From: Penelope pileata
Taxonomy: Eukaryota; Chordata; Aves; Galliformes; Cracidae
Direction of reading: 5' to 3'
Assembly (NCBI GenBank): GCA_013396635.1
Contig: WBMW01000585.1
Span: 497,576 to 561,575 of the forward strand
DNA length: 64,000 nt
In this document: piece by piece, positions 36,076 through 48,475 of the stretch
How the letters are laid out: every line of letters starts with the position of its first letter
Position numbering within the stretch: the stretch's first letter is position 1
Made by a program: the position numbers and the translations under genes
The notes under the pieces: generated by a model
What the model saw: only the letters and a program-made list of their open reading frames with translations
Databases searched by the model: none
What the model was told of the DNA's origin: nothing

Positions 36076-39000
36076 AGAAAATCCATCTGTTCAGAGATTG
36101 ACTCCAAAAGCAACAGTGCTTGCTTCAGGGAAAGAAGTAGTAGTAAAAGCACCAGCACCTGATAAGTGAAAACATGAGTGTGTGTGAGGAGGCGTCTGGA
36201 CCCCATCCCACTGCACGTGGAGCAGGCTTGTCTAGCACTCACCGCAGCTTTCCATGATTCTGCAGGGCACAAAAGGCTGCTATAAGTTACCTTGGGGAAA
36301 TAATAAGATGAATGTAAAGAAATAATGGTGTGTTAGGGAAAGGAGACTTGTCAGCAGAGTTAGGAATGGCTTAGTGTTTTCACACTGTCTGTACGTGGAC
36401 AGAAGTTTAATAAATCTGGCAATTAGCGAAAACACTCTTTTTGCAGAATTAGAGGGAGGAGATATTTTGGTGTTTTCTTTCCACTCCTGTGATTAAATCC
36501 CTTGAGTTGGACAGGCTTCTGGGGCACCTCCACCCTCTCTAGAAGTGATTCTTTTCGGGGGGTGGGATTTCTATCATCTGTCACCAAACTCCTGCAAAAG
36601 GACCTCTTTTCCTCCTAGAGAGCTGGGACTGACTGAAAGCCAGGCACGTACAATAAGTTGCTGCTGCTTCAAGGATCAGGCAAAGAAAACAGTCATAGTA
36701 TGTTCATAACAACTGTGGAGCATCACCTTTATTGTTGCTAGCATCTACCATCCTAAAACACTGAGAGTATCCCACTGCACTTCTGCTGTGAATGCATCTG
36801 CTACTCACTAAGGGACTTGGGCTCCAGAGGCCAATCTGTAACACTAGGTCTGCTGCTCATCCTGTTTTTCACTGGCTAAACGTGCCTGCGCTGCATTTAG
36901 TAGCCGAAGGCTCAGTTCCTTGGCTGCTGCTTCTATTTGATGCCACAACACTCCTGCTAGTCTGGACAGGACAAACAACTACTGCTAGTCTAGCTGCAGA
37001 GACCTGGAGAGGTTTATGAGGTGCTGTGTTATTTCCATGGAATATGGAACTGACATCTGACTCTGCTCATCTCCTTTGGCATAGTAAAGGGAGAATTAAA
37101 AATATATCTTGTACCTTTTTTTTCTTTTCTTTTTNAAGGAATAATCTAAGTCATGGCTGACATTTACTTCTTTAGAAGCCCCAGGTTTGGTAGGCTGAAG
37201 TCTTCAGGGGAGACTGATGAAATCTAGGTCATCTGCCAGAGGCCAGCTGAGGTCAGTAAATCATTATTACCTAATAGCTATCTATTAGCCTATAGGAAGT
37301 GAGTTGGTTGCCTTCAGGCTCCCACTGGGCAAATGTTCACCCCATAAAACTGACGGCATAATTGGTGTTAATTGTTTGTGTCAGGGCTGAGGCACATGGG
37401 CAAAGAAAGAGCAAACGCTCTGCACCTGACAGCAGATAGTGAGTAAAGAGACGTCAGTTATCAGTCCACAGGCTGTCAATTTTACAATAAGTGAGCAAAC
37501 AAATAAAATAGAAATAAAATTGAGAAGTCCCAGACTGCACATGAGCTGTAGGCAGGCTTGTAATGGCGGAAATGTTTCACCAAAGCTATTATATTTTAAG
37601 TGCGCTGAAGATGTTGTTGAGTAAAAGGTACCATGGAAAATTCAAGTCTTTCTGACCAAGGTGGGAGATTCTTTCAGGATTTTGGAAAAGGGGCACATCT
37701 GAAAAATAAGGTCAGAATGGCTTCCTGGGAGAAGTATCTTTTCCTATTACTTCTTCCTATCAGTTTTGAATTAGGGGGAAATGTTACAAGAAGCTCTCAC
37801 TGAGGCTGGAGGGATGTCTATTATGAGTGACACAAACTAAGTGGAAGGCAAATATAAAGCTCTCTTGGGGCATAATATTAAGCAAGGACTACTGAACATA
37901 AGGCAAGCTAGCCTGCTGCCTGCAGAACTCCCTTCTGTCCTGTTGAATGGAGGGAGGGGGACCATATGGGTCAGTCCCATGTGGTTTGGCATTCAACTCC
38001 ATTTTGCCCCTCATCAAATATCAGCAGCATTCCAGGGAAGTTAGTGATCCCCTTTGCTGATAGAGCCAAGCATGCCCTATGGAGAAGGTACCATGTTTGA
38101 TTTGCTGGTTTTCAGTCCTTGCATGCATAGTCTGTCAGGGGTTTCAGGATGTCAGAAAGGGGTTTCTTTGGATCTCGTTCATAAAGATGTTAAATTGTCA
38201 TCATTTTAGAAAGATATTACAGTCATCATCAAATTGCAGATGATTCTTATCAGTGTACAATACGGGAACACAATGACATCCTGGGGCAATGTGAAACTGG
38301 GCTGTCTCAGATAAATAATGCAATTTAACTTTATAGGTTCCTCCACCTACCTTTGGTCATAGGCCTTGCTGTCCTGGACATTTTGGAGATGGCTTATACA
38401 GCTGTATGGAAATTGTTCTCATATAGCAGCGGCAGCAATATAGCTTTGCCACAGAGGGCATTGCATGGTGACATTGTACTGCTGCATTAGGGAAGGAGCA
38501 TCCCAGAATTGCCTGTTTGTGCTCTAATCTAGGCTTTCTACTTACTGCAACATCTCAAATCCATGAGAGCAGTGGGCAAGTTAGTCCTAAAAGGTTGTGG
38601 AATGCCAGCTGGAGTCATAAAACTGCTCCTTACCAGCCTGAGAGCAAAACCATCTGGCTCTCATTCACATTGATTGGGCCCTGTTTTGCTAATAGGAACA
38701 AGACTCCATACCAAGTGTGATCCTAATGGTGCCCAATTCATTCTGTTTGCTAGTGCCACAGTTTACATGCTCTGTGTTCTGGTCAGAAAGCAAAACAAGG
38801 GCAGACATGGGTTTATCTCTCCTCCCCCTGCTTTCAGCTCCACGTCCTTCACACATAAGGGCTTGTTTTTGTAGACTAAGCCATAAGAAGCAGACTGATA
38901 AAATATTCAGGAGGATTCTCAGTGACCTCTGCTGTAAGTATCTCCTCCATCAAGGTATAACAGGCTGTGAAGGGAAGGGCGAGAGAAAAATCAGTCTTAA

Positions 39001-41689
39001 TGATCAGCTTTTCTGATCAGAAACATAAAATTAGTTGTGTTCCCCCCCACACCCTCTCACTTTTCTACTTCACTTAGAGAAATGTTCCAATCTATAGAAA
39101 TACAGCATTCAGATGTCTTGGCCTCTCTATTCACAATCTTGAATGAATGAAAAGTACATAAGGCTTTATCACCTTTATCACTTCTGTTGCAAATGCTGAG
39201 GAACGATTGGAAATATAGTCAAGGACGCAAGCCAATGCACTAGGCTTCAGGAAGCAGCAGGACACTGATGAGAAAAAGAATTGCTGCAAAAAAAATAGCA
39301 GTCTCCTGCTGGAATAAACCATTAGAGCAACAGAAAGGATGCTGCTTTTGTTTGCTTATTTATTTTTGATGGGCTTAAATACATTTCTTCCCCTTTCTTC
39401 AGAAAGAGCTTTGCCTCCCAACATTCAGCTGGAGAGCAGGCAAAACTTTAGTTCTAGGTGGGTGTAGCTTGTTACCTTTGGGGAGGGTTTTGCCAGGAAA
39501 GTAGCTTTTGAGCTTCTTTTATTTTCTGCCAATGGCTGCTACAAGACACACAACAGCTTGTACCTGTCAGCAAAGCCAGTCCTTTTTCTTAACTGCCCTG
39601 CTGCTCAACACTCTTATTTCACAGTGTCAGGCACCGTGAGCACTTTAATCTGTTAAAAGGGCTCTTTTTTCCTTTTAACATTGAACCCATGTTTTATTTA
39701 TCAGTCTTTGATTTAGAAACGCTTAGAAGGCACAACACGTTTTCTAAGATGGATGACTTCTTCGTGGCTTTTGTGCATGTGTATGCACATAGGTGCTGTT
39801 GTCGTTGCTGGAAGTCCAAAGGGAAGCATCTTTATAAAAAAAATACTCTCTGGTGTGTAGTCCAAAAGTGCTACTCTCTAAGATCAGCTCACTGAGCACA
39901 TAAAGCTGTTCTGTGAAGGCCTGGACCCAGCTCTCTCTGGTGGGAGTCTTTGCTTTGACTTCAGTGGGCTTTTTTCCAGATCCCGCTAAAGGATAGAGAA
40001 ACACTGCTGGATAATGTAGATGTGAAGTCTGTATGGGGTGTTTCGTGTCTCTGAGACTTTTTAAAGTCATCTGAAAAGAGTTAGATTTATCATCTCCAGC
40101 TGATAGTATAAAACTCAGACAGAGGTTACAGCAACTTAATTTCTCAGCTAAGGCAATAAGCTCCCCTTACCACCCCACTGCGTTCAGCATTTCTTAGGCG
40201 TAACCATACTCCAGCTCCCACAGGCTGCCCATATTCTCTAGCTTCTTCCCAAAGTTGTTAATTGTTGCCAGCTCTTCCACTGCCCTGCACAAGCGTTGCA
40301 GCTGTGTCAAGAGAAACCTGGGAAACCCCATTCTGACATATGCAAACTGGAGAGCTTCCTGCTGTACATCATGAGAGACCTCGCTGGCTGCACAGATCAC
40401 TCAGTGTATGTGCTAAGAACAGCCAAAAGCTACTGTGTTATCTGCCAAGAGACTAAGCGGGCAGTTTGTAGCTTGTACAAGTTGCTGTTACAGAGAAAGA
40501 GTGTCTTTAGCACCACTCAGCTGTGCAACCATGCCTAGAGCAGATGCACTTGTACATGTGTTCAGGCATGTGCTCTGTGCTGCATGTCTCGTGCTCTGCA
40601 ATGGATCCCTCCCTAGCTCTGCAATAACCTGATGGTTAATCTAGCGTATAATTAGAGGCCATAGAGGACAATCGCTCAATGGGAGGTGAGTTTCGCTGAC
40701 AGTAACTGGGTAACAACAATTAGGTGGCATGACGACCTTCTGACACCAACTGCTCTTGAGGTAGCATCTGGGGTTCTACTCCTGGGGACTGAAGGACTAC
40801 TATCATGTTGCTCTGTGCTTTGCCAGGTAAGAGCTGGCTGCCCACTGTTAAGCATGGTTGATTGGAAGTCCAGTATCATTTTCTGAAGACCCGTTATGGC
40901 CTGATTTACACCACTGGTTGCTGAGTAGAGGGAGCATCTCCTGTAGTGAAGGGAATGGTCAGGAGCACTCCAGCCATATTGTTCCTTGGCTCAGTCCCCA
41001 AAGAGGCTCATTCCATTTCTTCCAGTGTAAGAAGGCTCCCTCACTGCCCACATGAATCACACTGATGTGCGAGCAAATCCTGGGATTATCTGACCAGGGA
41101 CAACAAGACTTCATTCTCAAAAATCAAGGGACATTCCATAAAGCCTAGCTGCAAAACAGCACCAGTAGAGGTGAGATCAATGTTGCTTGCATGCTAAATG
41201 TCATGTGAGGAAAACAGCAAAGGACTTCACTTGCCCTCCAAAGCAAGCAGGTCCAGGTCATGCCCAACACTGTGCTGTGTCCCTGCTAATAAAATCAGAC
41301 TATTTTAAATCTGAAAGAGAAAAATCTTCTTGTATTTTATTACCACCATCCTTATTTATAAAATTTTCTTCTGAGACGTTTCTGAAAGCAACACTTCTAG
41401 GTCTACATTTAAACTGGCAATGCCTCGGGGTGCCACCTCGCTAATTCAATAGGCGCTGTGTGCTGCCAGCCTGGCAGCTGCCTCAGGGTCTGTCAGATGG
41501 CCATGAGGATGATGAGATGTCTAGACAGCCTTGAGGTCCTGATGGCTATTTGTCTTTCACTTGAATTTCACTGAGAAGGAGTTGCTAATATCTGGTTGTT
41601 TAAATAGAAAATTCTGTTCAAAACCCTCCCTTCATCTGAACATACTGCATGTTGGTCACATCTCCAATAACAAAGTAATGTTTTCTGCT
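36076..41689. other. Non-coding sequence with one ambiguous base
   Basis: There is no supported gene. An N lies at 37135 beside a T/C-rich run. Open frames are all short (111 codons or fewer) and domainless. AT-rich parts (for example 37490-37520) alternate with more GC-rich ones (36780-37010 and 40160-40630). Confidence 0.55.
37135..37135. other. Single ambiguous base (N)
   Basis: This is the only non-ACGT base in the window. It sits at the end of a run of T with interspersed C (about 37116-37134), so a sequencing or assembly problem at a homopolymer, or a collapsed short gap, is likely. Confidence 0.95.
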
Positions 41690-41930
41690 TGAAAATATGG
41701 CTCTTGCTCTACAGAGACAGTTCCATTACGTAATCCTGTCAATCAGCTGCCAATCACTATGGTAACTGAGTGCCAAATACAACATTAAGATGAGCATTAA
41801 AAAGCTGTCAAATGAGGCCCTCTCTGTTCTTTTCATCTTAAAATTTCATTTTTGTTTTCTTCTCTCCTCTCATCTTCTGTTTGCCATTGATGTACAGTTT
41901 TCACTTTCCTAGCAAGGTCTCTGCAACTAC
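41690..41930. promoter_or_regulatory. Candidate enhancer with a dense composite site
   Basis: Within 42 bp are ATTACGTAAT (41725-41734, a perfect 10-bp palindrome of PAR-bZIP/C/EBP type), TGTCAATCA (41737-41745, PBX/MEIS-like), GCCAATCAC (41749-41757, CCAAT-type) and CTATGGTAAC (41757-41766, RFX half-site-like). The neighbourhood is AT-rich and free of repeats. Tight packing of unrelated sites suggests a regulatory element. Activity and conservation are unproven. Confidence 0.4.
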
Positions 41931-44079
41931 TACCTGCTCCATGTCCAGCAGCTGTTGAGATATTACTGAGGTTGGGAAACAGGGTTGGCTGAAATACATA
42001 AACACTTTTGAAAGAAATATAAACCTAAGAAAACTTTATTTTGCTTTGTTTCATTTGAAGCCTTTTTTTTTCATTCTTCAATTACATTAGCATGCTGTGG
42101 TTGTTGTCCATGTTTTCTGATCAACTAATGAGATAAGGACAAGGTCAGAACAAATCTTATCTAATCCAGGACCCTTCCTCCAACAGAATCAGGAAATTAA
42201 GGAAAAACTATAGGAAGTAAGGGAAATATAGGAATTTTTCTGGCAATTTATAGCTTACGGATTCCTAAGCTGGAGGTAGCATCTGGAATATTGTATTTAA
42301 TAGATACATCTCCTTCATCAAATTTCTTGATCCCAATTTGAACCCATTTGAACTTTTGGCCTCCACAATATCCTGTGTAAAAAGTTCCCCCATATAATTA
42401 GTGAAGGGTGTGAAAAGTGCTCCTTAGTGCTTGTGCTAGCCCTGCTTTTTGGGCAATTTCAACTGACTGCCTCTGTATGTGCTGTATGATGAAACATAGT
42501 TTAATTCCCCATTCTTTTTTCATAATTCATAGTCCTGGGATCTCTGGCACCTGTTGCAGTCACCAAAAAACATGGAAATGTTTTGTTTCCCTGTTTGTAC
42601 CCACACATTGCAGGTTGAAAACATGGAAATATTTTCATATCCAAAAGGTTATTAAAAAACCTTACTGGAAAATTTTCCCTGTGATGTTTTGAATACAGCC
42701 AAAGCAAAGCAGGAATGAACTGCCCACCTCGTGAAATTCTGTGATTTTGCCTTATCTTCCAGTTTGAAACAACAGGTATAAATTTTGCAAAAATTAAACA
42801 ATTTGGAGAGCTCAGCATATTGCTTTCCAAGCAAACGTGTCCAACTACCTAAAAGTTGAAAAACAAAACCTGTCTTTCAAACAGCCATCTCACAGAGGAA
42901 ACAAAGAAAAAGCTCAAAAACCTTTATGTCTTTATGCCAAATACTATGCTGTGAAATTTGCTGTTTTGACAACATCAAGCACTTTGAGATTTTTGCTGCT
43001 GAACTGAAATTTCATTCCCTCCAAAAAAATAACAGTCAAACAAGTCTCTCAGAGTATTTCTATTCTGAAGGAAACCATGCTGGTAAAAGCTTTCTCATGA
43101 GGTGTTCCACATTGCAGAGGGTAATCTCAGGAAGGAGAAAAGCGACTGGTCCTTCATCCACAAGTCTGCCCTCAAGAGAAGGGCTGGTTTCAGCTTTGTG
43201 GCCAGCTCTCTGCGCCACCATAGCTCACTGCAGGGCTGGTGCCACGGGCTCCTGTGCCAGGGCTTCTCCCTCGCTCAGTGCCAGGGGCTGGGTGGGATTG
43301 GTCATCTCACAGGTGTCATTGTGTTCCATCAGACACCCTAAGCTGCTGTCTGGGGACAGTGTCATCTGCACATCAGGTGGCTTGGTGCTCCCCAAACACT
43401 GACACCCCTTGGCAACGTTTGGCAGCACTGATTCTATATTTTCCTCTCTACCTCTGACTTCAGTGCAGAAAGGGTCAGGTGCTGGAACAGGATCCAGGAG
43501 CCATGTGCTCTGCAAGTTCTGCAATGAAATGGCATTTACAGGTCCACAGAGGGAGGTTTCTTCCATGCCCTATTAGCTGGACCAGTTTCATGAGCAGGCA
43601 CAATGCCATCTTGACAGGTGGACTTAAGTGTAGGTAGCCAAAAGGTCGCATATGTGCGTAAAAGACATTTGTTGAAAGCAGATGCTCTGAGCCAGGAATA
43701 AGAAAGCCTGGAGCTCCCACACATCATTAATATGGCATCATTGCCTCCACTGGGCCTAGATGGATTAACAGCAAAAAAAAACATGGGAGCTATGGGCAAT
43801 GTTAGGTGAGATATGACATTCTTGAATTTGGCCAATGTTTTAATTTATATTATTTCTCTCTTTTGTCTTTTCCTCTATGGAATGGGCAAAAAAGGGCTTT
43901 CCAGACTTGGCAACGTAACTTGGGAGCAGCATGTGTCACGAGGGTAGGGGGAAAAAAAAACACCAAAAAAGCAGGAACAAAAAAAAAACATCCTAAAAGT
44001 GCTTCACAGTTTTGTACATGGTTATGAATGCAGATTAATATGATATTAATGTAATGCAATTAAGAAAAAGCTGATGTTA
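41931..44079. other. Non-coding sequence, GC-richer patch at 43.1-43.6 kb
   Basis: No gene is supported. 42926-43402 is an ATG-started frame of 158 codons, Cys- and Ser-rich, with no recognised domain; its second half runs through a GC-rich patch open in several frames. A GGAAAATTTTCC palindrome is at 42667-42678. The similar words AAAACATGGAAATGTTTT and AAAACATGGAAATATTTT lie about 50 bp apart near 42567 and 42618. A-rich runs lie at 43952-43990. Confidence 0.5.
42667..42678. repeat. 12-bp palindrome GGAAAATTTTCC
   Basis: A perfect palindrome with two GGAAA half-sites, the word bound by NFAT/Rel-type factors. It lies just after the two related words near 42567 and 42618. It may be chance. 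Confidence 0.5.
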
Positions 44080-44180
44080 TTGTTTGAGACAGACATTATT
44101 TCCCCATAGAAGAGTAAATCAATCGCAATTATTGCACTTTCTCTAAGAATTTGCACATTTTACTCTAGGTCAGGTCTATA
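44080..44180. promoter_or_regulatory. Possible small conserved element
   Basis: The AT-rich stretch contains AAATCAATCGCAATTATTGC around 44116-44135, with PBX-like ATCAATC and homeodomain-like AATTATTG words. The candidate is weak and based on motif appearance only. Confidence 0.2.
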
Positions 44181-46458
44181 ACTGAAATGAGGTACTGCTG
44201 TATTTTAGTTAGACTGAACAAAGGGCAGAGGCAGTGACAGGTACAACATGTAACTAATCATGCTGCATGTGTAACTCTTCAAGAGTTAATGAGGGACAAA
44301 CTAAACCTAAATGCTCTCCTGAGTCTTTACATTCTTTAAAAATAAAACAAAAACAAGTTAGAAAAAAGAGAAAAAAAAAACTGGCCTCAGTCTTCTTTCC
44401 CACTGAAGTGGCAGTAACACAAATCCTCTTCTGGAGCTATTTATTGCCACCACTTACATGTGGTTGACTCGTTCACACAATGACCTCGCACCTGTAATTC
44501 GATACACAGGCGAAACAAAGGCATGAAGGGAAAGGGCTCAGCTTCCTCTCCTTAATTACTTGATGCAAAACAAAAGCCACCCAATGGGTTGTTAGCAAGG
44601 GAAAACAATACTGAGCATCCTTGCTGCTGCTTTGGACAAATGATGTGTAATAAGATTACATCCCCATGGGCTGACCCAAAACCTAGGTGCCATCAGCACT
44701 CTCCAGCTGTCCTTGCAGGGGAAAGCCAGGAACCCACTCTGGAGACTGAAAGATGCTCCCATTGCGTTTGGGTACCAAAGGTCTTTGCTGTAGGGGTGGC
44801 TGTTTGCTGCTGTGAGAGGAAGTTTGGGCTGAGCTTTGATGCGAGGGAAGAGCTGGAGACAGCTTCAGGCAGACAAGGGTGGAGTGGAAACTTAGGGGAG
44901 AGACAGATCGGGTAGTGCAAAATGGCTGCAAGCTCCGTGACTCCAAGCCAGACAGGGCCAGGACAGTTGCAGCTTTCTAGAAACAAGGCTACCCAAGAGC
45001 TGCTATGTCTCAGCTGTGCTATCTTAATGATGTCACAAAAAGGGGTTTTAGGGATCATGGAACGTTTGCTTATCGTGCATTCACAAGCCTGGAACCCAGA
45101 TGGTGGCCCAGGGACCCCACAGTGTCCCACCAGGCACACCTGGCACCCTGCAGGCACCCAGATCTCAGCTGAGAGGCAGCAGGAAACGTGGGGACAGCTG
45201 TGGCTGCTGCCACCTCCCAGCTCAGACCAGCACCAGGATGGTCTTTCGATCTAGAGCAAACGGGGAGAACTGCAGTTGGCCTCATTGGCTTGATGCTGGA
45301 CAAGGGTGGAGGAGAGCTGCTTGCTGGGCACTGCTGAGAAGCAATTTCATGGCTGCCTCCCAGCTGTGCACTATGGCATGGTTGGGGCAGCTCATGGGGA
45401 AACCTCTTCTTCCTGCACAGTTGCTAAACACAGCCTGGGGTGATGCTGAATGCCTCACACTTAGAGCTGTGTCCTGGAAATAGGCCTAACACTGTCTCTA
45501 TGCCCTACCAAAAGGCATATGTAAGTATGTATATGGAAGTCTGATATAAATACCTGGTATCAGGACGTTAATTTCCAAAGAACTGTAAAAGGCATTTTTT
45601 CTTTGTATCTCATTGTTTGAAGACTTGCTGGTGTACCACTGTACTGTTACATTATCTTCAGCAGTAGTGTATGTTTTCTTCTTTTTATATAAGCACCAAG
45701 CAGTTCAAAGATCATGTATTAAAGCTCTTTCATTCAGAGAAGGGAAAGTCCTAAATCATCCCTGTAGTGTTTTTCTACATTAAAGAGCAATAGCTAAGAA
45801 CAACAGGAGCTAATCTGTTTCATGTTTTCATGTCCCTCTAGCGACATGTTATAGGAATGACTTTAATTGACATTTTGTCCTACAGGAAAAGCAGGCTTTC
45901 AAAAGGCACAAAAACATGTAGACATCTAACTCTTCAAAATAATTCCTCCAAGACTTAATTTTTTTCAATGGAATTCCCAGAAATCACCACAAATATATTA
46001 GCAGAAGCAAACCTCTTATTTGATTGAACAGGGGAAGAAATCTCCTGAGATTACGTACTTCTAACTCAAATGGTTAAAAACAAGCAGCTAAAGGGAAGTC
46101 CTTCTAGCATCCCTCATCGTTGCCCACTGCCTACAGATCGCATCTGATTTTTGTGCAAACAGTCTGTGTCTGTTGGCCCCTGTCTGAAGAGGCAAATGCC
46201 TTTGTCCTGGTGACAGCTGAGGTTTGTGCTGTCCCTAAGAGTCTTGGAGGGAGCAACATGCGCTGTACTAACTCTCCTGGCCAGAGCAGGACACCTGGTG
46301 ACCCAGTCCTGCATACTGCTTAACACAGATGCTAGCAGGAACAGCAGTCAGAGGGACACCCAGGTTCTTGCTCAGCCGTCATGAGATTTTCAACACTCAA
46401 ACACATGTATGTAATCTTTCTACTTCAGAGGCTTATTTGTGGCTGTCATACGCCACAC
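44181..46458. other. Non-coding sequence with a GC-rich patch at 44.6-45.5 kb
   Basis: 44690-45480 is clearly more GC-rich than its surroundings and is open in several frames on both strands (frames of 108 to 154 codons). The long minus-strand frame starts at GTG. Because all frames are open at once and none shows a domain, this reflects composition. It is CpG-poor, so it is not a classic CpG-island promoter. Confidence 0.5.
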
Positions 46459-46500
46459 ATCCATATGCATGGCCATATCCACAGCCGTATCCATATCCAT
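46459..46500 (+). repeat. Hexamer minisatellite of ATCCAT type
   Basis: Seven 6-bp units in register: ATCCAT, ATGCAT, GGCCAT, ATCCAC, AGCCGT, ATCCAT, ATCCAT. Read in one frame it encodes an imperfect Pro-Tyr repeat, but the surrounding frame is short and non-coding. It probably arose by slippage and then decayed. Confidence 0.85.
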
Positions 46501-48457
46501 GGTTCTGCCTTACCACACTGAGGACATGGCATTACCACTAAGACAGTTACAGGCTCCAAGGTTACCCACCCCTGTAGACAGATCTCATCAGAGTGTCATG
46601 GATGCTACATGCAGATGTGCATGAGCACACAGAAACAAATGCTTACTTTAAATTATTTTAGCCTTATCCAAATTTTTATCTGATCTTCTTCCAAATGATC
46701 TTTTGGCATCCTAGCTCAATATGCAGGAGCTCCAACGAAGTGGGGAAAAACTCCCCCATTCTGCTGGCTCTGCCTCTGCCAGGACATGGAGAGAGGAAAA
46801 TAAAATGGTGATCCACACAGAGCTATTTCAGACTGTCCCAAATGAGAATACAGATTTGAATGCCTTGCAAGACAAGCTTTCAGTCTATTGACTATCATAT
46901 TTGCCTTTATGAATATTTCATGCATTCACCCTTCTCTCCACTCCTTTCTGCATTTATTTGTTAAACAGAACTTGCTAAATCTGAGAAAAAGCATTTGAGG
47001 AGCATTTATTTTAAAGACTTATGGGATGATGTGGTCAAAAACGTGTTTTAAAGATTTAGCAGAATCAAACATCAGACATTGAAGCAAGGAGAGAGCCAAT
47101 TAAATATGTTACATAGTTACAGGACAATCAATAAGTCATAAACTTATCAAGTTGTCTTGGTGGTGAAATGTTTCTAATTAGAACTAGATAAAAAACATTC
47201 AGAAGACATTCACTATGTATTGAAAGCATCCTTGATGCATACATTTCTAAACTCTTTAAGGTACAGAGGGTAAGGTCAGTTTGCAATAGCAGAAAGCCAT
47301 ATTCACAAGAAATCCATATATATGTATATATATCTGTATTTCAATTACATCTCACCAAAATGGAGAAAGAACTCAGCAGTGCAGGAACTGTAAATTGAGG
47401 ACAGGTAGAACTCACCATAATCAATTTTTCTTCTTATTCAAGTCGCACAAACTGATCCTAGTCTAAAATTTCTACTGCAGGCCTCTTTACTAAACATGCA
47501 CTTGAACACAACATTTTCTTTTTAAAGATGTGATCTTACAGTGACCACAATCTGTACCATCATTAAGATTTGAATAACATTTTTTTGCAGTTCTGCGTGT
47601 CTTCAGCTGGTGGATGACAGAACCTCTTGATGATGAATGTCGTTTTTGCTCTTACAGCAACCTGTGGGGCCCATTCTTCTTCTATTTGCATCATTTATAT
47701 ATTCTTCTCTAACCACTGGTGAAATCAATCCTGAGTGAAACTTCTACGTGGAACTGAGAAAGCAACTGTGGGCACAATGCAGATGATGAAAGGGACTCCC
47801 AGTCTGAGTTCTTGCAGAAGACATTCCAGAAATGGAATGGAAGGGATCTATAACGGTGTGTTCTGCTCATTTCATTGTGAGAGGAGCTTTTGAACAACAA
47901 ACTTCATTTTTCCTTCCACTGTACTAAAATGAAATCCAGCTTCTCCAAAAAAATCCATGGAATTATACCAGCACAGCATTGATGGTATGGAGAAGAGAAT
48001 CAGATTTTCTGTACTTAAAGGAATCAGTTGAGGAAGATTACAAAAGGAAGGGCAAACTCAGAGTCTTCAGCTATCATTAAAACTATTCATTTCCTTAGCA
48101 AGGCAGAAAATTGGATAGCTCTCCTTCTGTTCATAATTTAATGGCTTGTGTTCAGTCACAGCCCTACCTGCCTGCTTAAAAGCAAATCATATGTAGCAGT
48201 GATACAGATTCATTACCATCCTCTCTCAAGATAATTTGACAGTTCCATGGCATGGTGCCACAGTTGGTCGTTATCTCTATCCCCAAGTATCACAGTCTCC
48301 TGCAAGATGTTGCAGTGACAAAGAAATTGCTGGTAGCTCCATTTGGCTTTCCTCCCCTGGTCAGCATCCGTTTCTAAGGGAAGTGCTCAAGGGATATTAC
48401 AGAGTTATGCAGGCATAAAACAGCCATACTGCTTTTGTTTATGTGTTGGTTTAGGCC
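46501..48457. other. Non-coding sequence, no supported gene
   Basis: AT-rich, with a short TATA-type run near 47319-47337. No coding frame above 70 codons, and no named repeat. Confidence 0.55.
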
Positions 48458-48475
48458 TTTTTTTTTTTTTTTTTT
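48458..48475 (+). repeat. Poly(T) tract, 18 bases
   Basis: An uninterrupted run of 18 T followed by CCC. It could be a poly(A) tail of a minus-strand retrocopy, but I see no coding remnant downstream on the plus side to support that. Confidence 0.85.

Noticed and set aside
42926..43402. ATG-started plus-strand frame of 158 codons
   Set aside because: Its second half lies in a GC-rich patch open in several frames on both strands, and no family is recognisable.
44693..45157. Minus-strand frame of 154 codons
   Set aside because: It starts at GTG in a GC-rich patch where many frames are open; no protein family is visible.
48458..48475. Poly(T) run as the tail of a minus-strand processed pseudogene
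   Set aside because: No TTTATT (reverse AATAAA) at suitable spacing and no coding remnant was seen beside it.
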